A stretch of DNA of 5,061 nucleotides from an uncultured Actinomycetes bacterium (GCA_903858075.1 CAIOHI010000038.1:1-5061), one strand, 5' to 3'. Positions 1-5,027 are shown, numbered from the stretch's first letter. Notes: generated by a model not told the origin, from the sequence alone. Program-made: numbers and translations.

Positions 1-26
1 ATGTAGAAGTTGCTGTAAAAAATCAT
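1..26 (-). CDS. 5' end of next tad-operon gene (partial, runs off window)
   Basis: Reading leftward, an ATG at 26-24 follows a clear GGAGG Shine-Dalgarno at 35-31 with a 4-nt spacer. The first codons give M-I-F-Y-S-N-F-Y before the window ends. The gene lies 19 nt past the TAA of the TadB-TadC-like gene on the same strand, so it is probably the next member of the operon. In Tad/Flp clusters of actinobacteria this slot is commonly a Flp pilin or TadE/TadF pseudopilin. That identity is inference from position only; eight residues are too few to recognise a family. Having its own strong Shine-Dalgarno, unlike the two coupled genes before it, would fit a product needed in larger amounts, such as a pilin. 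Confidence 0.6.
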
Positions 27-30
27 TTTG

Positions 31-35
31 CCTCC
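31..35 (-). promoter_or_regulatory. Shine-Dalgarno of the partial downstream gene
   Basis: GGAGG on the minus strand, 4 nt before the ATG at 26. It lies in the 19-nt gap after the stop codon of the F-domain protein, and it is what makes the short truncated ORF at the window edge believable. Confidence 0.6.
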
Positions 36-45
36 AAGATGTGAA

Positions 46-1209
46 TTAGCTCAGCGTGAGCGATGAAAGTGCCCCAATGAGAATGGGCACAATAGAGAGA
101 GTGACAAATGAAGGCAGAACGCAGAGCACAAGTGGAAAGGCCATGCGAATAGGAAGTTTTGCGGCATCTTCTTGTGCAATACGTCGCCGTTCACAATGTG
201 CTTCATGAGAAAGTCGTTCAAGTAGCGGTGCAAGGGGAAGTCCGTCGCGCTCTGATGCAGCAAGTGCATTCACAACACCCGTTGCGCCGTTGCCAAAGTA
301 GGAAATGAGAAGTGGCAATGCATCGACGAATCGAGTGTTCGTTTCACTTGTGGTGAGCACGTCGGCTACTGCATTACGCACAGCGGGCTGAGCCCACTGT
401 GACATTGCAAGAAAGGCACGGTGTGTGCTGTTTCCACTCTTTAAGAGCACAACGAGTAGGTCGATGAAATCTATGAAGGCATAAGTGTTGGCATCAATTT
501 TTTGTTGAGACATCTTCTTCATCCACCAGCGTCCGGTGAAATTGAGTGTTGCACCAACACCGCAACACAAAAACCCAACAGGCGTGGTGAAGAGAACGTT
601 TCTGACATTTGGGTTGGTAGCCACCATCATGGTGCCAAAGGCAAGTGGCAGCCACGACAATACGCGCGCAGAAAACAATGCCTGTGCAGATTGGAGGCGG
701 CGTTCTTCATTCACGGAGTGTCGTTCTCGGAGTACCCAACTTGCGCGCTCTAGTGCGTACCGCGTGCCAACGCCTCCAGCACTGGCGGCAACAATGGCTT
801 GAATACCAAAAACAACATCGGCTGGGGTGTCATTGGCGAATGCAGTTGTGAGTACTTCTTCAAGTGGAGCTCCGATGCGACAATGCAATGCAAGAGTCTG
901 GAAGTGCACTTGCATATGTGCGGGAAGAATATGAAGAGCATCATTGACTGCTGCACGAAGTGAATGACCGGTGTGAATAGACCTTTCAATAGCGTCAAGA
1001 AAGTCGGCAGTTGCCAGTGCTGGCGGAAAGGGCCGTTTCTTTCGACGCAGTTTCTTTGACGCAAAGAAATGTGGTGGCGCAAGAAGTTGATGTTTTTGTA
1101 CGGGCATTACTGCATGAATAATGCGCAGCCGGGTCCAGTGTGTGAAGGCGAAGTGCTCAACAGCTAAATAAAAAGCGGAAAAGTAGAGTACGAATGCAAG
1201 GAGTTGCAT
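46..1209 (-). CDS. Tad/Flp pilus inner-membrane platform protein, TadB-TadC-like fusion (two type II secretion F domains)
   Basis: This 387-aa integral membrane protein probably forms the platform on which the TadA ATPase drives Flp pilus assembly. A hydrophobic N-terminus (about 3-20) is followed by a basic stretch (SKKLRRKKRP, 51-60). The first F-type (T2SSF) domain, about 66-195, has the usual helical bundle (LDAIERSIHTGHSLRAAV) and the A-S-A-G-G-V-G-T-R turn near 142-150. Two membrane helices follow at about 183-199 and 206-225, ending in RWWMKK as TadB proteins often do. The second F domain, about 243-350 (FIDLLVVLLKSGNSTHRAF; ERDGLPLAPLLERLSHEA), ends in RRRIAQEDAAKLPIRMAFPL and a long hydrophobic C-terminus (about 357-383), as in TadC. 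TadB and TadC are normally two separate proteins of about 280-320 aa, so this looks like a compacted fusion. The ATG overlaps the tadA stop (TAATG), with no evident Shine-Dalgarno, so translation is probably coupled. Family assignment is by motif recognition, not a search. Confidence 0.82.
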   Translation of the reverse strand: MQLLAFVLYFSAFYLAVEHFAFTHWTRLRIIHAVMPVQKHQLLAPPHFFASKKLRRKKRPFPPALATADFLDAIERSIHTGHSLRAAVNDALHILPAHMQVHFQTLALHCRIGAPLEEVLTTAFANDTPADVVFGIQAIVAASAGGVGTRYALERASWVLRERHSVNEERRLQSAQALFSARVLSWLPLAFGTMMVATNPNVRNVLFTTPVGFLCCGVGATLNFTGRWWMKKMSQQKIDANTYAFIDFIDLLVVLLKSGNSTHRAFLAMSQWAQPAVRNAVADVLTTSETNTRFVDALPLLISYFGNGATGVVNALAASERDGLPLAPLLERLSHEAHCERRRIAQEDAAKLPIRMAFPLVLCVLPSFVTLSIVPILIGALSSLTLS

Positions 1210-2189
1210 TACATGACCAGTGCGAGGTCACCGTTGCTCGGGTGCAAACTGTGTGCAAGAACACTTGTGCTGTAGGTGCCATGCGTGGTGAGGGCATCAC
1301 CAATTTCCACAATTTGTGCAACATGGCGGCTTCCTTGGGGGCATCGCTCGACGAATACAACAACGTCAATTGCCGATGCAATGTACGAACGAACTGCAGG
1401 AAGTGGCCAGTTGGGTGTTGCTTGTAACACCATGCTCTCGAGCCGGTACAGCGCATCGTGAGCGCTATTTGCATGGCAAGTAGACATTGAACCCGCATGA
1501 CCGGTGTTCATTGCTTGCAGCATGTCGAAAGCTTCAGGGCCTCGTACTTCACCCACAATGAGCCGGTCTGGCCGTAGCCGCAAAGCATGACGCACTAAAT
1601 GCGATAGCGATATTTCCGTCATTCCTTCTGCTGATGATGGGCGAGATTCGAGATACACCACATGTGGGTGAGCCACGGCTAGTTCATTGGTGTCTTCCAA
1701 TACAACAAGACGTTCATTCGGCGGCGCTTCACTTGCGAGCGCACTGAGCAACGTTGTTTTACCAGTAGATGTAGCACCAGCAATAACAATGTTGCGGCGC
1801 TGATGCACTACTGAGTGCAAGAGATCGGTGACGCGGCCGTTGGCAAATGAGGAAATGCCGAGAGCAGAAGTAGAGAACCGGCGGATGGTGAGACACAGTC
1901 CGTATGGGCTGACAGGAGGAATAGCGGCGCAGAGTCGTGAGCCATCGCTGAGTCGGGCATCGACAACAGGAGAAGAAAGGTCGATACGGCGACCAATTGG
2001 GGCAAGCAAACGTTCAAGAAGAGCGGCTGCTTCACCTGGCGCTAGTGAACCTGCACGTTCTAGACCCGCTGTACGTTCGGCCCACACCTCGGTGTTGTTA
2101 TTGACAATGATTTCTTTGACATCTGGATCGTTAACAAGATCTTGCAATCCAGCAAAGTGGGGCAGAGCAGAGCGGTTGCGGTGTTGCAT
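1209..2189 (-). CDS. tadA: Flp pilus assembly ATPase TadA/CpaF (type II/IV secretion ATPase)
   Basis: A 326-aa secretion ATPase of the CpaF/TadA branch, the cytoplasmic hexameric motor that powers pilin assembly by ATP hydrolysis. The N-terminal region contains the conserved LVNDPDVKEIIVNNNTEVW stretch (18-36) and the strand DARLSDGSRLCAAIPP (77-92). The catalytic core shows Walker A GATSTGKT (138-145), the Asp box LVVLEDTNEL (161-170), a Walker B region RLIVGEVRGPEAFDML (209-224) and the His box TGHAGSMSTCHANS (229-242). All key positions look intact. Typical CpaF/TadA proteins are about 380-450 aa; this one begins almost directly at the N-domain strand and lacks the usual leading helical segment. 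The ATG at 2189 shares its A with the TAA of the MinD-like gene (TAATG), and only a weak AAGG lies upstream, so coupling or frameshifting from the upstream gene may supply ribosomes. Its own stop overlaps the next start in the same way. Confidence 0.92.
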   Translation of the reverse strand: MQHRNRSALPHFAGLQDLVNDPDVKEIIVNNNTEVWAERTAGLERAGSLAPGEAAALLERLLAPIGRRIDLSSPVVDARLSDGSRLCAAIPPVSPYGLCLTIRRFSTSALGISSFANGRVTDLLHSVVHQRRNIVIAGATSTGKTTLLSALASEAPPNERLVVLEDTNELAVAHPHVVYLESRPSSAEGMTEISLSHLVRHALRLRPDRLIVGEVRGPEAFDMLQAMNTGHAGSMSTCHANSAHDALYRLESMVLQATPNWPLPAVRSYIASAIDVVVFVERCPQGSRHVAQIVEIGDALTTHGTYSTSVLAHSLHPSNGDLALVM

Positions 2190-2833
2190 TAGAGGCCTTG
2201 CTTTTTTGCTGTCGGTACCGACAGTGTTTCAACTAGTGCACTGAGGCCTTCATTGAGTGCAGCAGGAATGCGGCTACTCAAAAGACCGGCATCGACGGCT
2301 CGTGAAACACTGGGGTCGACCTTGATGGTCGCAACAATTGGGGTCTTCAACACGGTGGAAATGTCGGTTGGTGTCAGTGCTCTGCCGGTCTCTTCGAGCA
2401 CAATGATGCCGTCGCTACGCAAGTACCCATGGCTCATTTTGTTACTGGCCTTACGCAGTGCCAAGTAGCACGGACGCAGTATGAGAAATGTGCGATTCAC
2501 AATTCGCTCGAGGTGCTCGTTCATCTCTGTGGTTCCTGCATCAATGACCACCGGTGCGTCATAGGCAAGAAGTTGGTCAGCTATTTCTTTCCAATTGTGT
2601 TCAACGGTTGTGCGGAACTCGCGAGGAGCAAACGAAATTAATTTGAGGGAAGCATTCACGTCGACTGGTTGAGTATCGGGTGGGTCGGGAATGCCGAGTG
2701 CCGGAGCAAGTTCACCTACAAGATCAACGATGTAACCTCCGCCTCGGTGTTGTGCTGCGAGCATCATTGCAAGTGCGGCACTGGTAATGGTGGTTCCGCT
2801 GCCACCTTTTGGGGATCTGCACACCACAATCAT
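2189..2833 (-). CDS. TadZ/CpaE-like MinD/ParA-family ATPase of the Flp pilus operon
   Basis: A 214-aa SIMIBI-class protein. TadZ/CpaE proteins position the pilus machine in the cell; that role is inferred here from fold and gene order. The N-terminus reads MIVVCRSPKGGSGTTITSAA: a deviant P-loop KGGSGTT (9-15) that keeps the MinD signature lysine but has Thr in place of the P-loop lysine, as in many CpaE/TadZ proteins (KGGxGATT). Later strands include GGYIVDLVGELAPALG (32-47, switch I/A' region) and APVVIDAGTTE (93-103, Walker B-like). I chose the ATG at 2833 over an in-frame upstream ATG at 2881. It has a perfect AAAGGAG Shine-Dalgarno 5 nt upstream, and the P-loop strand normally starts right after the initiator, whereas the 16 extra residues match nothing expected. 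It is first in the operon; its stop overlaps the tadA start. An alternative is Ssd-type septum-site regulator, which belongs to the same family. Confidence 0.8.
   Translation of the reverse strand: MIVVCRSPKGGSGTTITSAALAMMLAAQHRGGGYIVDLVGELAPALGIPDPPDTQPVDVNASLKLISFAPREFRTTVEHNWKEIADQLLAYDAPVVIDAGTTEMNEHLERIVNRTFLILRPCYLALRKASNKMSHGYLRSDGIIVLEETGRALTPTDISTVLKTPIVATIKVDPSVSRAVDAGLLSSRIPAALNEGLSALVETLSVPTAKKQGL
2201..2207 (-). promoter_or_regulatory. In-frame A_AAA_AAG slippery heptamer (candidate -1 frameshift site)
   Basis: On the minus strand the tadZ-like gene reads GCA AAA AAG CAA GGC CTC TAA. This places the classical bacterial -1 slippery heptamer A_AAA_AAG exactly in the zero frame, four codons before the stop. 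A -1 slip would read GCA AGG CCT CTA ATG CAA, entering the tadA frame without a stop and producing a TadZ-TadA fusion of roughly 540 residues. The motif and frames are seen directly; actual slippage is inference. No obvious Shine-Dalgarno lies about 10 nt upstream and no strong stem-loop is evident downstream, though a hairpin lies just upstream. Confidence 0.35.
2209..2224. repeat. Perfect 16-bp palindrome at the end of the tadZ-like gene
   Basis: CTGTCGGTACCGACAG is a perfect two-fold palindrome, 1 nt upstream (minus sense) of the slippery A-run. In RNA it can form a 6-bp stem with a GUAC tetraloop. It lies inside coding sequence (T-L-S-V-P-T). A perfect 16-mer palindrome has a chance probability of 1 in 65,536 per position, so about 0.08 are expected in this window. 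It is not a terminator: on the minus strand an A-run follows it, and on the plus strand the T-run precedes it. It could be an mRNA hairpin affecting coupling or decay, or a dimeric protein site. Confidence 0.5.
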
Positions 2834-2838
2834 GGGTG

Positions 2839-2845
2839 CTCCTTT
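2839..2845 (-). promoter_or_regulatory. Strong Shine-Dalgarno fixing the start of the tadZ-like gene
   Basis: AAAGGAG on the minus strand, 5 nt upstream of the ATG at 2833. It is the strongest ribosome binding site of the operon and argues against the longer reading from the ATG at 2881. Confidence 0.85.
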
Positions 2846-2912
2846 CACATGTTTGGGCCTCAAATTGGTGAGGTACTTCAATGTGTGATTTCAGGGGCAC
2901 TTTGTGGCAACT

Positions 2913-2926
2913 ACTTTTCAAAAAGT
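2913..2926. repeat. 6-2-6 perfect palindrome, possible operator
   Basis: ACTTTT-CA-AAAAGT lies midway between the divergent tad operon and selC, close to where promoters for either side would be expected. The symmetry and position fit a dimeric regulator site. Its A/T-rich simplicity makes chance more likely than for the other palindromes in this window. Confidence 0.3.
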
Positions 2927-2962
2927 CTCATTCCTTTGCAATACCCGATACTCTTTTCTTAT

Positions 2963-3058
2963 GGAGGTGTCTGTGCGCCTGGTGGGCTCCGCCGCCTTCA
3001 AAGCGGTTGAGACGAGTGAACCTCGTCTGGCGGGTTCGATTCCCGTCCACCTCCGCCA
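2963..3058 (+). tRNA. selC: Selenocysteine tRNA, anticodon UCA
   Basis: A 96-nt tRNA with encoded CCA (3056-3058) and discriminator G (3055). The acceptor stem GGAGGTG (2963-2969) pairs with 3048-3054. The anticodon stem GCCGC/GCGGT encloses the loop CTTCAAA with anticodon TCA at 2998-3000, which reads UGA. The long variable arm is a perfect 7-bp stem AGACGAG/CTCGTCT (3010-3016/3022-3028) with a 5-nt loop. The T arm has the canonical TTCGATT loop (3035-3041). Length, long variable arm, UCA anticodon and G73 together identify tRNA-Sec, which is charged with Ser by SerRS, converted by SelA and delivered by SelB at UGA/SECIS codons. Oddities: position 8 pairs badly with 3047 (T-C), so the acceptor/T stack reads as 7+6 rather than the textbook 8+5 (still 13 bp), and the D stem (around TGGT at 2980-2983) is imperfect. 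No selA, selB or selD is visible here, and no integrase despite selC being a known island site. Confidence 0.93.
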
Positions 3059-3086
3059 ATCGTGGAAGTTATTCCTTCTCGCCATT

Positions 3087-4046
3087 GTGGGGTTCTGGCT
3101 TTTCAGCCCTGCAACAGGTGCTCACGCCGACCCTGCTCAGCCGGGTAACACGCGCAGTGTTGTTCAAGAAGTAACTCCAGCCACCACCGCAATTGAAGTT
3201 TCCATTGTTGGCGTCGATGCGTTTGTAAAAATGAAAGTGCAGCTGGGGCACAGCGCAGAGGTCATTGGTTACGACGAAGAACCATATTTGTTGATTGACG
3301 AAAAGGGCCGAGTGTTTGAAAATTCATGGTCGCCTACCGTGTTCATTAACAAAACACGGTACGGGTCGGGCGGCGCTGTTCCCACAGAGTATGTAAGTAC
3401 AGATGCACCAACATGGCGCCAAATAGCAAGCAACAGCGAGGCAATATGGCACGACCATCGTGTGCATTGGATGAGCCCACTAAAACCTGCGGTAATTAAC
3501 TCCGATGGTTTAGTACAAGAGTGGCTCATTGACATGAAGGTCGATGGCGTAACAACTGCAGTTGAAGGAAGTTTGTACGTTGAAGATGCACCAGGTTCAT
3601 GGTGGTGGTTACTTGTTGTTCCCGCAGCAGCCGTTGCATTGCTGTTGGGCAATCGGTTACGAAAGGCCGATCTTGTTGTTATGAGCATTGCCGTGACAAC
3701 ACTAGGAATACTGCAGTTTTTCTCGTTACCAAGTGTTGCGCGCGATACGCCATCGCTCATTGCTTTAGGTGTTGTCGGTCTACTTCTTGCATTAGTGGCA
3801 ATGGCTTTACGCGGCGAAGAGTTTGTTGCAGCAGTTTCAACAGCATCAGGTATTGCACTGGTGGTAGCTGTTGGGCTTCATCGCAATCAAGTGATACACC
3901 GATTTGTTCCTGGCATGGGAGACGCATGGTATGTGCGAATAATTCTTCCCGTTGCTCTTGGCATTGGAGCAGTAGCCATTTGGCACGGTCTCAATGCGTT
4001 GTTGCGAGTACCGCAACCGGTAGTTCGTGAAAGTAACGAAACTTAG
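3087..4046 (+). CDS. Exported-ectodomain, five-helix membrane protein with WHDHRxHWM motif, function unknown
   Basis: Placed from GTG 3087, the only conventional start between the tRNA and the mature domain, this is 319 aa. The start is doubtful. Codons from about 3057 encode a near-ideal signal peptide core (SWKLFLLAIVGFWLFS, then GAHA before DP) that needs an upstream start. The frame stays open through the tRNA back to a GTG at 2904 (AGGGG 6 nt before it) and an ATG at 2961. ATT 3039 or CTG 3027, both inside the tRNA, would give a textbook signal peptide. After the cleavage site (about 14/15) comes an extracytoplasmic domain of about 150 residues containing WHDHRVHWM (121-129), a motif I associate with uncharacterised actinobacterial membrane proteins. 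Five hydrophobic helices follow at about 171-189, 194-213, 222-241, 246-265 and 282-306, with a short polar tail. His-rich clustering could bind metal, but that is speculation. Its stop overlaps the convergent sigma gene stop. Confidence 0.75.
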   Translation: MGFWLFSPATGAHADPAQPGNTRSVVQEVTPATTAIEVSIVGVDAFVKMKVQLGHSAEVIGYDEEPYLLIDEKGRVFENSWSPTVFINKTRYGSGGAVPTEYVSTDAPTWRQIASNSEAIWHDHRVHWMSPLKPAVINSDGLVQEWLIDMKVDGVTTAVEGSLYVEDAPGSWWWLLVVPAAAVALLLGNRLRKADLVVMSIAVTTLGILQFFSLPSVARDTPSLIALGVVGLLLALVAMALRGEEFVAAVSTASGIALVVAVGLHRNQVIHRFVPGMGDAWYVRIILPVALGIGAVAIWHGLNALLRVPQPVVRESNET

Positions 4047-4981
4047 ACAGCAAGTAGGTCGCGTGCACCGGTGTCGCTAGACGGGTGACGCAACTTGCTC
4101 ATGGCGCGAGCTTCAATTTGACGAATGCGCTCGCGAGTGAGGTTGAAGTGATCGCCCACTTCTTCCAACGTGCGTGGCTCGCCACGATCGAGACCGAAAC
4201 GCAATTTCAAAATTTCACGCTCGCGTTCATCGAGTGGTGCAAGGAGTCGCTGAATTTCTTCTGGCAAGAGAGCAGTAGCAGCAACTTCAAATGGTGACTC
4301 TGCCGAGCGGTCTTCAACCACATCGCCAAGTTCTGCATCGCCATCTTCACGCAATGGTTCAGACAATGACAATGGTTCAGCAGCAAAGCGCAATGCCTCG
4401 GTGACTTTGTCTTCGGGCATTTCTACTTCTTTGGAAAGTTCAGCCAAAGTCGCAGGGCGACCGTATTTCAATTCGAGTCGTGAGCGAGCCTTTTGCAAAC
4501 GGGCCAGTGTGTCGCCAGCATGAACCGGAAGTCGAATGGTGCGACCCGTGTTTGCGATACCGCGAGTGATGGCCTGACGGATCCACCAGGTTGCGTATGT
4601 AGAAAATTTAAAACCTTTGCGCCAGTCGAACTTTTCAACGGCGTGCATGAGACCAAGGTTGCCCTCTTGAATGAGGTCGAGTAGCGGCAAACCCGATGCC
4701 TGGTACTTCTTTGCAATAGACACCACGAGGCGCAGGTTGGATTGCACAAACGCGCGCTCGGCAGTTTCGCCTTCTTTTGCTGCGCGCTTCAGTTCACGCT
4801 TCTTGGTGGGGGAGAGAGTTTTTTCTGTTTCAGCAAGTTCTACTTGCGCTTCTTTGCCAGCTTCAATGGCTTTGGCTAAACGAACTTCGTCGTCTTTGGT
4901 GAGCAGGGCGTATTGGCCAATGTCGGTGAGATACAGCCGAACAAGGTCTTCCTCATCGCGGTCGACACGGTCCTTAGCCAT
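4043..4981 (-). CDS. RNA polymerase sigma-70 family factor, primary-type (RpoD/SigA/SigB-like)
   Basis: A 312-aa group 1/2 sigma factor that directs RNA polymerase to -35/-10 promoters. Region 1.2 (about 11-44) has DLVRLYLTDIGQYALLT. After a charged non-conserved linker (about 45-72), region 2 (75-145) carries SNLRLVVSIAKKY, DLIQEGNLGLMHAVEKFD and KFSTYATWWIRQAI, the -10 melting and recognition helices. Region 3 (about 150-230) includes RTIRLPVH and the 3.2 finger DGDAELGDVVED. Region 4 (about 245-300) has LDEREREILKLRFGL and the -35 helix-turn-helix TLEEVGDHFNLTRERIRQIEARAMSKLRHP. There is no long acidic region 1.1, so it is shorter than classical RpoD (over 450 aa in many actinobacteria) and closer in size to mycobacterial SigB (about 320 aa). 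Whether it is the essential housekeeping factor or a group 2 paralogue cannot be told from this window. The start is supported by AGGGAG 6 nt upstream. Confidence 0.95.
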   Translation of the reverse strand: MAKDRVDRDEEDLVRLYLTDIGQYALLTKDDEVRLAKAIEAGKEAQVELAETEKTLSPTKKRELKRAAKEGETAERAFVQSNLRLVVSIAKKYQASGLPLLDLIQEGNLGLMHAVEKFDWRKGFKFSTYATWWIRQAITRGIANTGRTIRLPVHAGDTLARLQKARSRLELKYGRPATLAELSKEVEMPEDKVTEALRFAAEPLSLSEPLREDGDAELGDVVEDRSAESPFEVAATALLPEEIQRLLAPLDEREREILKLRFGLDRGEPRTLEEVGDHFNLTRERIRQIEARAMSKLRHPSSDTGARDLLAV

Positions 4982-4987
4982 GAATGC

Positions 4988-4993
4988 TCCCTC
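4988..4993 (-). promoter_or_regulatory. Shine-Dalgarno of the sigma factor gene
   Basis: AGGGAG within GAGAGGGAG on the minus strand, 6 nt before the ATG at 4981. This fixes the sigma start. Confidence 0.8.
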
Positions 4994-5003
4994 TCAGCCC
5001 AAT

Positions 5004-5020
5004 GTTCCCCAGCGGGGAAC
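5004..5020 (-). repeat. 7-bp perfect hairpin in the 5' leader of the sigma gene
   Basis: GTTCCCC-GCT-GGGGAAC on the minus strand forms a perfect GC-rich 7-bp stem with a 3-nt loop. It begins at or within a base or two of the transcription start predicted from the -10 at 5033-5028, and ends 10 nt before the Shine-Dalgarno. It has no following U-run, so it is not a standard intrinsic terminator. It may protect the 5' end, modulate translation, or be an operator; the half-sites resemble GTTC/GAAC but in the opposite order to a LexA box. Confidence 0.5.
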
Positions 5021-5027
5021 CCGCCTT

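Larger units (their letters stand above)
2834..2962. promoter_or_regulatory. Divergent intergenic region between the tad operon and selC
   Basis: These 129 nt must hold the tad operon promoter (leftward) and probably the tRNA promoter (rightward). Neither is clear. For the tRNA, the best -10 I see is GATACT at 2947-2952 with a weak -35 GTCTCA at 2925-2930 (16-nt spacer), giving a start only a few bases before the tRNA. For the tad side, minus-strand TTGCCA (2910-2905) is a passable -35 but has no good -10 partner. Two symmetric elements are present: a 6-2-6 palindrome at 2913-2926 and a 5-bp inverted repeat at 2858-2873 (CCTCA/TGAGG), the latter in the likely 5' leader of tadZ. Confidence 0.4.

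Noticed and set aside
2201..2224. Intrinsic terminator formed by the palindrome and the T-run
   Set aside because: On the plus strand the T-run precedes the hairpin, and on the minus strand the hairpin is followed by A residues; neither orientation is terminator-like.
1828..2244. 138-codon open frame on the plus strand
   Set aside because: Lies antisense to the well-supported tadA and the end of tadZ. Its product is Arg/Ser-rich with no recognisable domain and no ribosome binding site that I can see; a shadow frame.
2834..2881. Sixteen-residue N-terminal extension of the tadZ-like gene from ATG 2881
   Set aside because: The internal ATG 2833 has an AAAGGAG site at ideal spacing and places the P-loop strand at the N-terminus as the family expects.
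2998..3000. UCA anticodon read as a nonsense-suppressor or recoded Trp tRNA
   Set aside because: The 96-nt length, 7-bp variable arm, G discriminator and 13-bp acceptor/T stack fit tRNA-Sec, not a class I tRNA.
2963..3058. Genomic island attachment at selC
   Set aside because: selC is a known integration site, but there is no integrase, no repeat of the tRNA 3' end in the window, and the flanking genes look like normal chromosome.
3269..3760. 163-codon minus-strand open frame opposite the membrane protein
   Set aside because: Low-complexity composition, no motif, and fully antisense to a gene with clear signal-peptide and helix structure.
3599..4030. 143-codon plus-strand frame rich in Cys and Ser
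   Set aside because: An out-of-frame reading of the membrane-helix region; Cys/Ser/Arg richness is what a shifted reading of hydrophobic codons gives.
4352..4380. Direct repeat of CAATGGTTCAG (two copies, 18-nt period)
   Set aside because: It encodes E-P-L twice in EPLSLSEPL of sigma region 3, which follows the family pattern; codon coincidence is enough to explain it.
5004..5020. LexA/SOS box at the sigma promoter
   Set aside because: Actinobacterial boxes read GAAC-N4-GTTC; here the halves are in reverse order (GTTC...GAAC) and form a hairpin instead.
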